NCBI GenBank assembly: GCA_030430165.1 | Contig: JAUIGL010000001.1 | Coordinates: 62,001 to 126,000, forward strand | Direction of reading: 5' to 3' | DNA: 64,000 nt | Source of the DNA: a bacterium | GTDB lineage: Bacteria; Desulfobacterota; Binatia; HRBIN30; CADEER01 | The notes under the pieces: model-generated | Database searches by the model: none | What the model was told of the DNA's origin: nothing | Seen by the model: the letters and a program-made list of their open reading frames with translations, nothing else | Program-made: the position numbers and the translations under genes | Shown: positions 17,161 to 26,352 of the stretch, piece after piece | How the letters are laid out: every line of letters begins with the position of its first letter | How positions within the stretch are numbered: position 1 is the first letter of the stretch

Positions 17161-19350
17161 TTAGTCCAACGGCTCGGTTGGGGTGTTCGTCGCGTCGGGT
17201 CGCGGGTGCTTGGCCTTCAGGTGCGGCGCCGAAGCGAGCAGGGCGCGCGCCGCCTGCTGCAGCGACCGCTTCGACTCGGTGTGTGGAACCGCCGTCGCGA
17301 CGAACGGACGGAAGCGTGTCCAGATCTCACTCGGCAGCAGGTTCTCGAGGTACTCGAGCGCGGTTCCCTGCAGACCGCGGTCACCGCTCTCCAGGGCGTG
17401 CTCGCACAGCTCGAGGGTCTCGGGGTCGTAGAGCGCGGCGAAGAGTTGGAAGAGGTACTGAATGCGGCGCTCCTTTGCATCCGGGTCGGGGCTCGGTTTC
17501 GCCAGAGAACGGAGCTCCTCGTCGATCGCCTGAAGCAGTTTGTCCTCGTCGGCCTCGAGATGAGGGTGGCGGCGCTTCAGGGTTTGCAAGCCGCGCGCGC
17601 AGCGGAAGCGAACGTTCCAATCCGAGTGGTCGAGGCCCATGGTGAGGCCCAGCACTGCCAGCGGACTGTCGGAGTGGCCGAGGATCAGCGGTAGCCGCCG
17701 CCGCACCAGCGGGTGTTGCACGGGGTCGAGGAGCGCGTCGACGAGCTGCCCCGGCGCCTGTGTGGCGGCGCGGCGTATCGCCCTCAGCGCCTCTTCGAGC
17801 ACGCGTCCGTCGGCGAGCAGGGGGATCGCGTGCGGTAGCAGCGCGGCGGTCAGCTTGCGTCCGGTCAGCACGCGGCGGATGCGCGCTTCGTCGCCGCTAC
17901 TCAAGTCGGCGACGGCTTCTGCGACGACGTCTCTCGGGCCGGACGGTCGCGGCGCCGGCGCTTGCGGTTGCGGTTGCGCTGCCGGGGCGCCGGCGGAGTC
18001 GCCGTAGGCGGAGATGTCGCGCAGCAACTTGCCGCGCTCGATCGAGGTCTGCGTCACCGCGATCGTGCGCACCGTGGTCGCGTCGATCGCCTCGAGCTCG
18101 CTCGCTTGCAGCGCTCCGCTGCGCAGGTTGGTCGCCAGCTGCGTGACGTAGCCGCGGTGGATGACCAGAAGAAACGCCAGGCAGATGAGGGCCAGCACCA
18201 GCGCGGCAACCAGCAGGACGCTCTCGCTCGCCACCGGCAGCGCCAGGATGGCGGTGAGGATCAGCCCACTGACCAGGTCGCCGGCGCGGTCGGCGCCGAC
18301 GTCGATCAGCACCTTGCCGGCGCGTTTGTCGGCCGGCGAGATGGGCGTGTAGAGCAACTCGAAACCGGAGCGAAAGAACGAGTTGTAGAGGAGCATCGCG
18401 CTGCCGCGCAGCATGGTGGCGGTGGCGAGCGAGCGCACGACCAGCGCCAGACCTCCGGTGGTCAGGATGGCCAGCGGCCATGCCGCCATCGTGCCGCCCA
18501 ATCCCAGCCAGCGTAGCGCCCCTTTGCCGAACGCCGACTGCAGCAAAAAGGTGCCGAGACCGACCGAGGTGTAGAAATACGAAAAGAACGTGATCAGCTC
18601 GCTCGACGATAGGCTCGCCGAGGCCTCGGCCTTGAGGATGTAGTCGAGCACCCCGGCGGTGATCGCCACCAGCAGCGCTAGGATTGCCATCCGGCGAATC
18701 AGCGGACTGTCCTTGAGCGGCGCGAGGAAGTGGACCGCGGCCGGCTCGTCGCGCGGTGTCGCCTGACGATCGGTCGCTTGCCGCCCGCGCGCGAGCATGC
18801 CGACGGCGAGGCCGCACACCAGGTGCATGGCGCTCAACATCAGAAGGATGGCATTGGTGTTGGCCGCGGCGGCGACCGCGCTCGCCGCGACTCCGCCGAG
18901 CACCCCGCCGAAGGTGGTCGCCGCGGTCAGCTTGGGCACGATCTGCTTCGCCGTATAGGGGTCGAAGCGCTCGTTGACGACCGACCAGAAGCCGCTGATC
19001 AAGATGCTGTTGAGCGCCGCCACGTGGAGGTACAGGGCGACCGCGGAGACCTGCGGAACGGTCTCCGAGAACACCCACTGCGCGGCGAGCAAGCCAGCGC
19101 TGAGAAGATACAGTGGTGGAATCAGCCTGGCGGGGCCGAATCGGGTCAGCAGCCGCGACATCAGCAGCACCGAGGCAACCGACAGCGCCGCGCTGACCAT
19201 CATCAGGGTGGGCAGTCTGGAAACGTCGAAATACGTAAGGAAAAGGGCATCCCGGGCGGCCTTGCCGGCGATGTGTTGGGCGATCATCACGGTCGCCGCA
19301 AGCATCGAGACCGCGGTCAGTAGGGAGCTGTCGTTTTTGGGTTGGGCCAT
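17161..19350 (-). CDS. Npt1/Npt2-like nucleotide-translocase-family membrane protein with C-terminal helical repeats
   Basis: A 729-residue protein. The first 430 residues carry about twelve membrane helices; the segment KAARDALFLTYFDVSRLPTLMM and the following helices resemble ATP/ADP antiporter-type (TLC family) carriers, which share the MFS fold. After a Pro/Ala/Gln linker (about 455-475) comes a soluble region with repeated helix pairs and phrases such as LVDALLDPVQHPLVRRRLPLIL and NVRFRCARGLQTLKRRH, which look like HEAT-type repeats. In free-living bacteria such proteins are of unknown transport function. It is separate from the kinase gene by 42 bases on the same strand. Confidence 0.72.
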   Translation of the reverse strand: MAQPKNDSSLLTAVSMLAATVMIAQHIAGKAARDALFLTYFDVSRLPTLMMVSAALSVASVLLMSRLLTRFGPARLIPPLYLLSAGLLAAQWVFSETVPQVSAVALYLHVAALNSILISGFWSVVNERFDPYTAKQIVPKLTAATTFGGVLGGVAASAVAAAANTNAILLMLSAMHLVCGLAVGMLARGRQATDRQATPRDEPAAVHFLAPLKDSPLIRRMAILALLVAITAGVLDYILKAEASASLSSSELITFFSYFYTSVGLGTFLLQSAFGKGALRWLGLGGTMAAWPLAILTTGGLALVVRSLATATMLRGSAMLLYNSFFRSGFELLYTPISPADKRAGKVLIDVGADRAGDLVSGLILTAILALPVASESVLLVAALVLALICLAFLLVIHRGYVTQLATNLRSGALQASELEAIDATTVRTIAVTQTSIERGKLLRDISAYGDSAGAPAAQPQPQAPAPRPSGPRDVVAEAVADLSSGDEARIRRVLTGRKLTAALLPHAIPLLADGRVLEEALRAIRRAATQAPGQLVDALLDPVQHPLVRRRLPLILGHSDSPLAVLGLTMGLDHSDWNVRFRCARGLQTLKRRHPHLEADEDKLLQAIDEELRSLAKPSPDPDAKERRIQYLFQLFAALYDPETLELCEHALESGDRGLQGTALEYLENLLPSEIWTRFRPFVATAVPHTESKRSLQQAARALLASAPHLKAKHPRPDATNTPTEPLD

Positions 19351-19436
19351 CGCCTGATTTGCAACGCAGTGGGAAGGGGAGGACTATATACTGTCCCCCA
19401 AAGGGATCCGAGCGGCGCTCGGAGGGTGGCAATACG

Positions 19437-20426
19437 ATGAAGTCGTCAGAGGCGGAGATGCCCCAACACTCGTTTCGGGTCATGAGCTGTACACATTGGG
19501 TCGTGGCTTGGCTTTGCGCGCTGCTCCTGGTCTGCGCGCCGGTCGGGCCGGCCCACGCCGATTCGGTTCTCGACGAGCCGGATCCCGATCCGCACGATTC
19601 CACCGACATGACGCTCGGGGTCGAGGATCTGACTCTGCAGATCGGCCTCGAACAGCTGGTCCGCAACCAGCGACTCTGGCGCTATGTCGAGTCCGAGCGC
19701 CTGGCCGTCGGCCTCCTCGACATCACCGATCTCGATGCCCCGCGCTACGCGGCTCTCAACGCGCATCGAATGATGTACGCCGCCAGTCTTCCGAAGATCG
19801 CGATCCTGCTCGGCGCCTACGTCAAGATTGCGGACGGCGACCTCGAGCTCGACGACGAGCTGCGCGACGAGATGGTCCGCATGATTCGCTACTCCGACAA
19901 CGCCTGCGCGACCAGCGTGCTCGACAAAGTCGGCCGCCGCGATCTGATCAAGATCCTGACATCGGATCGACTGCGGCTGTACGACGCCGACGGCGCCGGT
20001 GGACTGTGGGTCGGCAAGGACTACGCGCGTAACAACGCCTACCGGCGTGACCCGCTGCACAACCTCTCCCACGGCGCGACCGTGCACCAGGTGCTGCGCT
20101 ACTTCTACTTGCTCGAGCGCGGCGATCTCGTCGATCCCGACGCCTGTGAAGAGATGAAAGAGATCCTCTCGAAGCCCGGGATCTCTCACAAGTTCGTCGC
20201 CGGCCTGAGCGAGCGCCCCGGAGTCGAGATCTACCGCAAGTCCGGCACCTGGCGCGATTTTCATTCGGACGCGGCACTGGTCGAGCACGGCGACCGGCGC
20301 TACGTGATCGTCGGTCTCGTCCGCCACCCCAGCGGAGGCAAGTGGCTGGCCCGACTCGCGGCACCGATGCACGACTTGATCGTCGCCACTTCGACTTCGC
20401 CGACCACCGCGCGCGCGGCGCGGTGA
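19437..20426 (+). CDS. class A beta-lactamase-fold serine hydrolase, exported
   Basis: A 329-residue protein with a signal segment (residues about 19-41) and the penicillin-interacting fold. SLPK gives Ser117 and Lys120, YSDN gives Ser153-Asp154-Asn155, and RKSG gives Lys268-Ser269-Gly270. The Glu-x-x-Leu-Asn Omega-loop motif needed for deacylation in true class A beta-lactamases is not visible; the corresponding stretch reads GLWVGKDYARNN. It may therefore be a peptidase-like or acyl-trapping relative rather than an antibiotic resistance enzyme. ATG 19437 is preceded by ggagg at some distance. It converges, with a 3-base gap, on a second protein of the same fold. Confidence 0.8.
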   Translation: MKSSEAEMPQHSFRVMSCTHWVVAWLCALLLVCAPVGPAHADSVLDEPDPDPHDSTDMTLGVEDLTLQIGLEQLVRNQRLWRYVESERLAVGLLDITDLDAPRYAALNAHRMMYAASLPKIAILLGAYVKIADGDLELDDELRDEMVRMIRYSDNACATSVLDKVGRRDLIKILTSDRLRLYDADGAGGLWVGKDYARNNAYRRDPLHNLSHGATVHQVLRYFYLLERGDLVDPDACEEMKEILSKPGISHKFVAGLSERPGVEIYRKSGTWRDFHSDAALVEHGDRRYVIVGLVRHPSGGKWLARLAAPMHDLIVATSTSPTTARAAR

Positions 20427-20429
20427 TCG

Positions 20430-21740
20430 CTACGGCGCTGCTGCGGTGGGAGGCGGCGGCGCGGCGGTCGGCGGCGGCGGCGCCGGGTGTGCCGCGTCGA
20501 TCAGCTTGTGGATCTCCCCGGCGAGCAGCTGGTGGTCGTTCGCCGAGTTCTTGCGCAGCACGTTGGAGATCAGCATCACCATGTAGTCGAGTCGCCGCTC
20601 GCCGGCGGGGCTCTCGATGAGGGCGAACGAGTTCATGTAGTTCTTGACGTTGCCCTTGTACTTGCCGCAGGAGAAACCTTCTTCCTTCTTGCAGCTGTAG
20701 AGAGAGCCCGACTTGAAGTAGACCGCCGAGTCCCTGAGGAGCGGTGACCAGGCGTAGCGGATGCGGCGCTCGGTCACGTACAGCAGGCGCTTCATCTCCC
20801 GGCTCGAAAACTCGTCGACCAGCCGCCCCTGCTCCATGCGCAGGCCGAACTGCATCAGCGATCGGGCCGTCGCGTAGCTGTTGCCGACCCCGGGCACGTT
20901 GATCTTGCCCTGGTGGGTGAGGAAGCTGGCCTGGCGAAACTGCTCCAGATCGAAGCCGTTGCGGGTGAGCGGCTCGAGAAAGGTGCGCTCGAAGAGGGCA
21001 GTCAGCTCCTTCTTCGGGGTTTCTTTGAAGAAGCGGCGGATCTCTTCTTCGGACGGCGGATAGCTGGTGCCGTACTGGCGCATCAGCATCGCATCGCGCA
21101 TCAGCATGCCGGCGGCCGAATTCGAGCTCGGCGACACCATCCAGTCGAGATACTCGTAGAGCGTGGCGCGGTCGCCGTCCTTGATCGACCTGCGGATCAG
21201 CTTTCTGGACTCGACGTCGAAGATGCGCACCGTGTGGTGGTCGGTGTGCGAGAATCCGTCTGCGGTGATGACGGTCTCCTTCATCACGCGCAGGCGGTCG
21301 TCGACGCTCGGCCAGTTGTCGGCGAGCGCCTGGAAGATCGCGAGCATGACGACGAGCTTGCCGACGCTGCCGACGTTCTGCTTGTAGTCGCCGCGGTGCT
21401 CGGCGTAGCGCGGGTGATCGGGATCGGAGAGGTCGAGAACCGCGATGCCGTAGCGACTGGCGTTGCCGCCTAGCAAACGAGTGATCTGTTTGGTGAACGC
21501 GGGGTCCGGCGCGGGCAGCTCGAGCTGCGGGTGGTCGAGCAGGCGCAGGTCCACGTCCTTGGTCGGCAGCAGGGCGCCGGCCGGCTGTTTCGACCCCTTG
21601 ATCACCCCTTCATGGGCGAGGCGCGATTCCTCGAGGCGCCGGATTCCCGTCTCCGGGTACGCGTCGAGGGGGTAGGCCGAGCCGGCTGCGGGAAGCAGAA
21701 CCGTGAGGCAAAGGAGTGCGATCGTCGCTCGCTGCGTCAT
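20430..21740 (-). CDS. second class A beta-lactamase-fold serine hydrolase, exported
   Basis: A 436-residue protein with signal peptide (MTQRATIALLCLTVLLPAAG). SVGK supplies Ser125 and Lys128, SSN supplies Ser205-Asn207, and FKSGS supplies Lys343-Ser344-Gly345. As in the convergent paralogue, no Omega-loop Glu-x-x-Leu-Asn is seen. It is about 100 residues longer, with an N-terminal extension and a KSG-proximal insert containing two Cys (YSCKKEEGFSC), and ends in a Pro/Ala tail. Its ATG overlaps the TGA of the dikinase gene (ATGA), so it is probably made together with that exported enzyme. Substrate unknown. Confidence 0.8.
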   Translation of the reverse strand: MTQRATIALLCLTVLLPAAGSAYPLDAYPETGIRRLEESRLAHEGVIKGSKQPAGALLPTKDVDLRLLDHPQLELPAPDPAFTKQITRLLGGNASRYGIAVLDLSDPDHPRYAEHRGDYKQNVGSVGKLVVMLAIFQALADNWPSVDDRLRVMKETVITADGFSHTDHHTVRIFDVESRKLIRRSIKDGDRATLYEYLDWMVSPSSNSAAGMLMRDAMLMRQYGTSYPPSEEEIRRFFKETPKKELTALFERTFLEPLTRNGFDLEQFRQASFLTHQGKINVPGVGNSYATARSLMQFGLRMEQGRLVDEFSSREMKRLLYVTERRIRYAWSPLLRDSAVYFKSGSLYSCKKEEGFSCGKYKGNVKNYMNSFALIESPAGERRLDYMVMLISNVLRKNSANDHQLLAGEIHKLIDAAHPAPPPPTAAPPPPTAAAP

Positions 21741-24646
21741 CGTTTGGGTACCTCGTCGAGTTGCACCGGTCGGTTCATGCTGCCCGCCAGCGATTGGTCC
21801 ATGCCGATCAGGTAGGCGTTGCCGCGGGCGCTGCTGCTTTCGAGGAAGGGGCGAATCTGGAACAGCCGCAGTCGCCCGTCGACGAAGCCGAATTCGACGT
21901 CGGCGGCGGCCGGCCTGCCGGCGTCGTCGGTGATCGCCGGGAAGCGCTGCGGCAGGTCGGTGCGGGCGAATTCGATCAACTGCTCGACTTCGCCCGGCTG
22001 CAGGACCGAATCGCTTCCCGAGGCGGGCAGCTTCTCGATACCACCGCCGGCCGCCGGGCGGCGGCGCCAGGGCGCGGTGGCGGTTGCCATCACGCGGACG
22101 GCGCCGGTTCGGGTGTCGATGCGCAGCGACTCTGCGGCCTGGCCGTCGACCGCGCCGCCGACCCCTTCGTTGATCGCGACCGACAGCACCTCGCGGTCGC
22201 CGGTGTCGAGGTCTTGTGTCACCAGGACGCCCGACTTGTCGGACGCGACCGACTGCAGGAGGAGGATCGAAGTGTAGACGTGCTCCGGATCCTCCATGTG
22301 CGATTGGCGCCAGGCAAAGGCGCGCGCGGTGAACGGCGAGGCCCAGACCCGGGTGATCGCCTGCATCAGCTCGCTGAACCCGACCACGTTGGGGAGAGTG
22401 AGATTGAGCCCGGCGCCGGTGAAGCCGGCGAGGTCCTCGACGTTGGTGTCGGAGCGGACGAAGACACCGGTGTTGGCGCTGCCGAAGGTCCGGGTCATCG
22501 TCGCTCTCAGCTGGTTGCGGAAATCGGCGCTCGGCTTGGTGTCGAGGATCGTCTGGTAGAGCTCGGCGCGGAATGCCTCGGTCTTCTCGGCGCGTTCTTT
22601 CGATCCGGGCTCGAGGGTGGCCAGCATGCGATACTGCTCGACCATCCAATCGAAGACGCTCGAGCCGCTGCGATGCGGCCGGTCGAGCACTTCCGCCTTG
22701 AAGATGCCGAATGGGATGGCGACCCCCGGCGCGACCGCCCCCGGAAAGCTGCGCCGCAGCTCGCCCAGCTTGGCCGCCTTGGGGCCGACCGTACGGCCCG
22801 AATCGGCGGCGCGCAGCTCGTCGAGATCGATCGGCTTGCGCGCCGACAGATCTAGTTTCTCCAGGTCGGGCCGGATCACGACCCCGCTGCCGCCGTCGTC
22901 ACTGCCCAGCCGGCTCTGCCAGCTGTCGTCGAAGGCGGAGAGCTCGACCAATCCGGCCGGGCTCACCGCCATGACGATCTGTCGGCCGACCTGCGGCTCG
23001 AGCTTGGCGACGACGCCGTCGCCGACCGACACGTTGGGAATGCCGAGGTTGCGAGCGAGCAGTTGCACGTGCGACAGCGGGTTGCCCTCGCCGGCGGTCA
23101 GGATGCCGGCGATCGGCGGAAGGTCCGACACGGTTTCGGGCAGGAGGTAGATGCCTTCGGCATCGAGATCCTCGAGCTCTCCCGCGGCCGGCTCGCCGTG
23201 CAGGACGCCGACCGCGAGGCCGGGGTTGAGCGCCTGGAAGCCGACGCCGATCTCCTCGCCGAAGACCTTGTGGCGAACCCCGGCGAGGCGGTTGCCGTCT
23301 TGCGACAAACCGTCGAGCACCTGCGAGTAGAACAGGAGGGGGCTGCCGCGCAGCTGATCTTGGATGAACAGCAGTGCCTTGGGCTCGATCTCGGCCAGCT
23401 TCTGCATCGATTCGAAGAAGAAGAAACGCAGGTTCTGCGTCGCCCAACCGGGAACGCGTCCGGCGTAGCGCAGCGCGTCGAGGTACGTCCCCAGCGCGAC
23501 CTCGGATCCGGATACGCGCGCGAGAGTCTCGCGCAGCGCACCGTGCTCGCGTGCCTTGATCACGCCGCTTCCGTAGGCCGCGTCCGCGGCCGTGCCCAGC
23601 AGGGCCAGCCGTTGCGCCCGTGTCATCGTGTCGAGCGAAGAGCGCAGCTCGGCGCTGGCGCGGAAATTCTCGCTTTCGGTGCGCAGGCTGACGTCGAGGG
23701 CGCGCAGGCGAGCCCTCGGGCTACGGATCTTGCCGAGGGCATCGCGCAGGTCCGACATCAGCTTGGCGGTGACGCGGTAACGGCCGGCGGCCGACTCGTC
23801 GGCGCGCAGCGCCGCCGCGGCGCTGCGTAGCATGTCCTGCAGCCAGGGCCCGCCGCTGAACCATTCGGCGTAGGACTCGAGATCCTGGGCGAGCGGCTTG
23901 GCGAGGTAGACCTGATCGATGGCGGCCGCCAGCGCCTCGTAGCGCGCTCGCAGGGTGCTGTCGTCGACTCCCTTGGCGTACTCTCGCACGCGTTCGGCAT
24001 CGCCGGCGTCCGGCGAGCCGTGGATCTTGGCGCGAATCGCTACGAACCCCGTGTCGCTGTCGGACAGCGCGGCGGACACCTGGCGGACTTTGCGTGCCGA
24101 CGCCTCCTCTTCTCCGTGTGGCAGCAGCTGGGCGCCGGCGCGCAGGGCGGCGAAGCGAGTGGTCAGCCACTGCGGCCGCGCCGCCAGGTTTTCGAGCAGC
24201 GCTTTTGCGCCCTCGCGCTCGTCCTCTTCCTGAATCGCGCCGCGGTAGAACAGTGCGCGGCGCAGGATCCAGCCGTCGTCGGCGGCGATCAGATAGCGTT
24301 CGATCAGCAGTTGTGCGTAGGCGTCGTCGAACGACGGCCGCGCGGTCATTGCCGCCGGGTCGACGCCGGCCAGGAGATTGGCGACGAGATATCCATCGCC
24401 GCGCATCTCGCGCGTGCGCTCGCTCCATTCACCGTGCTGGTGCCCGCCGCCGCGCTCCTGGCACGGGTACGGTTTCGGCGGATGAACCGTGCCGTCGCTG
24501 CAGAACCAACGCAGCCGCGCGAAGGGACCGCGCGGCGCCTCTTTCATCTCGCCGACCCACTGCCGGTAGGTGGAGCTGTCAGCCGACCAAACGGCCGGCG
24601 GGGCGGCCAGCGTCCCGATCGCTAGCACTGAAACTAGAAGCTTCAA
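21737..24646 (-). CDS. exported dikinase with glucan-water-dikinase-like domain order (phosphohistidine domain then ATP-grasp)
   Basis: A 969-residue protein. A Sec signal (MKLLVSVLAIGTLAAPPAVW, read as Met from TTG) leads a helical region of about 430 residues. Next comes a swivelling phosphohistidine domain with ILTAGEGNPLSHVQLLARN (catalytic His about 526), and then a pyruvate-phosphate-dikinase-type ATP-grasp domain (about 615-955) with GPKAAKLGELRR, AIPFGIF, VFVRSDTNVED, ITRVWASPFTARAF and a closing LFQIRPF. This order, and the LSHV and VWAS wording, resemble alpha-glucan water dikinases; PEP synthase and PPDK have the ATP-grasp first. No PEP/pyruvate barrel is present. TTG 24646 is favoured because aggagg lies seven bases before it; GTG at 24661 is the alternative. 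Export is odd for an ATP-using enzyme. Confidence 0.78.
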   Translation of the reverse strand: MKLLVSVLAIGTLAAPPAVWSADSSTYRQWVGEMKEAPRGPFARLRWFCSDGTVHPPKPYPCQERGGGHQHGEWSERTREMRGDGYLVANLLAGVDPAAMTARPSFDDAYAQLLIERYLIAADDGWILRRALFYRGAIQEEDEREGAKALLENLAARPQWLTTRFAALRAGAQLLPHGEEEASARKVRQVSAALSDSDTGFVAIRAKIHGSPDAGDAERVREYAKGVDDSTLRARYEALAAAIDQVYLAKPLAQDLESYAEWFSGGPWLQDMLRSAAAALRADESAAGRYRVTAKLMSDLRDALGKIRSPRARLRALDVSLRTESENFRASAELRSSLDTMTRAQRLALLGTAADAAYGSGVIKAREHGALRETLARVSGSEVALGTYLDALRYAGRVPGWATQNLRFFFFESMQKLAEIEPKALLFIQDQLRGSPLLFYSQVLDGLSQDGNRLAGVRHKVFGEEIGVGFQALNPGLAVGVLHGEPAAGELEDLDAEGIYLLPETVSDLPPIAGILTAGEGNPLSHVQLLARNLGIPNVSVGDGVVAKLEPQVGRQIVMAVSPAGLVELSAFDDSWQSRLGSDDGGSGVVIRPDLEKLDLSARKPIDLDELRAADSGRTVGPKAAKLGELRRSFPGAVAPGVAIPFGIFKAEVLDRPHRSGSSVFDWMVEQYRMLATLEPGSKERAEKTEAFRAELYQTILDTKPSADFRNQLRATMTRTFGSANTGVFVRSDTNVEDLAGFTGAGLNLTLPNVVGFSELMQAITRVWASPFTARAFAWRQSHMEDPEHVYTSILLLQSVASDKSGVLVTQDLDTGDREVLSVAINEGVGGAVDGQAAESLRIDTRTGAVRVMATATAPWRRRPAAGGGIEKLPASGSDSVLQPGEVEQLIEFARTDLPQRFPAITDDAGRPAAADVEFGFVDGRLRLFQIRPFLESSSARGNAYLIGMDQSLAGSMNRPVQLDEVPKR

Positions 24647-24790
24647 TTTCGACCTCCTCACCTACGCCGCCGGAGCAGGGACGTTGTCTGTCTCGCGACC
24701 CGCGACCACCCCCGATGCTTCGGAGGAGGGGAACAAAGCACTTCCGTCGAGCCGCCCGCAAGCGACCGGCCCGGCGATCCGGCCAAACCT

Positions 24791-25309
24791 CTAGGCGATC
24801 CAGGCCACGGCGACCTCGAGGTGGCGGGTCGGCAGGTCGACCTCGATCTCGTCGCCCGCGGTCTTCTCGATGAGGGCGCGCCCCAACGGCGAGGTGGTGT
24901 TGAGGACTTGGATGCTCGTCCCGTCGACCATGATTTTTTCGCCGCCACCGTGTCGGGTCAGGAAGTAGACGGTCTCGACCCCATCCTCGTCCTCGACCCC
25001 GACCAGGGCGCCGACTGCGATGGTATCGTCGGGTGCGAAAGCCGCAGCCGTCATTGCTCCGACCGCCGCGATTTCGTCCTTCAGCGTTTCGACGCGTTCG
25101 GCCAGACCGCGCGCCAGGTAGCTCGCCTCGATGGCCCGGGTGTCTTTCGGATCTTCCTGCCGGGTTTCCTCGTGGATCGCCCCCGACTGCGCGGCTCCCT
25201 GCGCGCCGTTCAGCGCAGCGAGCCTCTCGCGCAGGCGAGTGCGCAACGCGGCAACTACCGCCGCCTTGTCGATGTTCTTCTCAGCCGGCGCGTGGCCGCG
25301 GGGTCCCAT
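24791..25309 (-). CDS. GreA/GreB-like C-terminal domain protein
   Basis: A 172-residue protein. The N-terminal half is helical and could form a coiled coil (AAVVAALRTRLRERLAALNG ... LAERVETLKDEIAAV); the C-terminal half has the FKBP-like Gre/Rnk fold, with TIAVGALVGVEDEDGVETVYFL and SPLGRALIEKTAGDEIEV. True Gre factors enter the RNA polymerase secondary channel and stimulate transcript cleavage; this one may instead be one of the Gre-like paralogues, since the acidic tip of the coiled coil is not clear. It precedes the dikinase gene by 130 bases on the same strand. Confidence 0.75.
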   Translation of the reverse strand: MGPRGHAPAEKNIDKAAVVAALRTRLRERLAALNGAQGAAQSGAIHEETRQEDPKDTRAIEASYLARGLAERVETLKDEIAAVGAMTAAAFAPDDTIAVGALVGVEDEDGVETVYFLTRHGGGEKIMVDGTSIQVLNTTSPLGRALIEKTAGDEIEVDLPTRHLEVAVAWIA

Positions 25310-25341
25310 CGGCGCACGCTAGCAGCTCAGGCAACCTGCGC

Positions 25342-26151
25342 CTACGTGTGGATCGGGTGGTGCTCCAGGCGCGTCTCTGCTCGCATCGGCGGAACGGTCG
25401 GGGCCGGCTCGGTGATGTCGCGCAGGCACAGCATGTCCCACACGCGCGCCGACGCGCCGTCGTAGAATCCGGTGTCGAGCTCGTAGCCGCGGGGGTTCTC
25501 GAAGGTGCCGAAGAGGATGTCGATCAGCGGCAGGTCGCTGTAGTTCTTGTCGTGGATGCCGCGGGCGTGGTGGACGGTGTGACTCTCGGGGCGCTGCAGC
25601 GCGTACCCGAGCCACTGTGGTGTGCGGATGTTGGCGTGCTGGAAGAACGCCATCCACGTCGTCGCCAGCAGGATGATGGTTGCCGCCTGCGGTACGACGC
25701 CGACGCCGAGGGTCAAACACAGGCTCGACAGCGCCGTCCAGCCGACCATGTCGAGCGGGCTGAAGTAGAATGCACCGAAGGTGTCGAGTCTCTCGGCGCT
25801 GTGATGCATCTGGTGGAAGCCGCGCCACAGCGTGGTGCTGCCGTGCAGGGCGCGATGCCAGGCGTAGACGCCGAGCTCGTAGACGACCAGACCGACCGCG
25901 GCGCCGCCGGCGACTCCGAGGCCGGAGAGATCGAGCAGTTGGTAGGGCGCGAGGTATTGGTCCCAGAGCAGGGGCAGATACGACGACAAGTAAAAGTAAC
26001 CCGTGAAGGCGACCAGTCCGCGCCAGCGCCAGCCGGCGACGACCGGCAAGGGGCGCCCGGGCAACCCCGCCTCCCAGGCCATGAGAAGCCCGTACATGGC
26101 TAAAATCGTGAGGGAAATCGGGTCGAGCAGGATCTCGATCGGAGTGGGCAT
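25342..26151 (-). CDS. sterol desaturase / fatty acid hydroxylase family membrane protein
   Basis: A 269-residue integral membrane protein with about four to five hydrophobic helices and the family's histidine clusters: H99RALH103, H113QMHH117, His172 and H191TVHH195. These bind a di-iron centre that uses O2 to hydroxylate or desaturate lipids in the membrane. A strong aaggagg site precedes the ATG. It lies 32 bases upstream of the Gre-like gene on the same strand. The substrate could be a sterol, hopanoid, carotenoid or fatty acid; the sequence does not decide. Confidence 0.88.
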   Translation of the reverse strand: MPTPIEILLDPISLTILAMYGLLMAWEAGLPGRPLPVVAGWRWRGLVAFTGYFYLSSYLPLLWDQYLAPYQLLDLSGLGVAGGAAVGLVVYELGVYAWHRALHGSTTLWRGFHQMHHSAERLDTFGAFYFSPLDMVGWTALSSLCLTLGVGVVPQAATIILLATTWMAFFQHANIRTPQWLGYALQRPESHTVHHARGIHDKNYSDLPLIDILFGTFENPRGYELDTGFYDGASARVWDMLCLRDITEPAPTVPPMRAETRLEHHPIHT

Positions 26152-26352
26152 GACAAACCTCCTTGGTTGGTCCGTTGAGCTACCAAGAAGGCGTAAGTTC
26201 TCGCCTCACGACGTGAGGCTGCCGCCGGAGAAACTCTGCAATCCCGAAATCCAACGGAATCTCGACAAAACTGGGCGAAGCCACACCACCCTGTGCCTCT
26301 GCCTATGCCCCTGCCCATGCCTACGAGCCCGCCGGAGCAGGCGAGTTCCCGG

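Noticed and set aside
26291-26325. Short TGCCNN hexamer run
   Set aside because: Imperfect five-unit microrepeat in noncoding DNA, likely chance or slippage; no functional sign.
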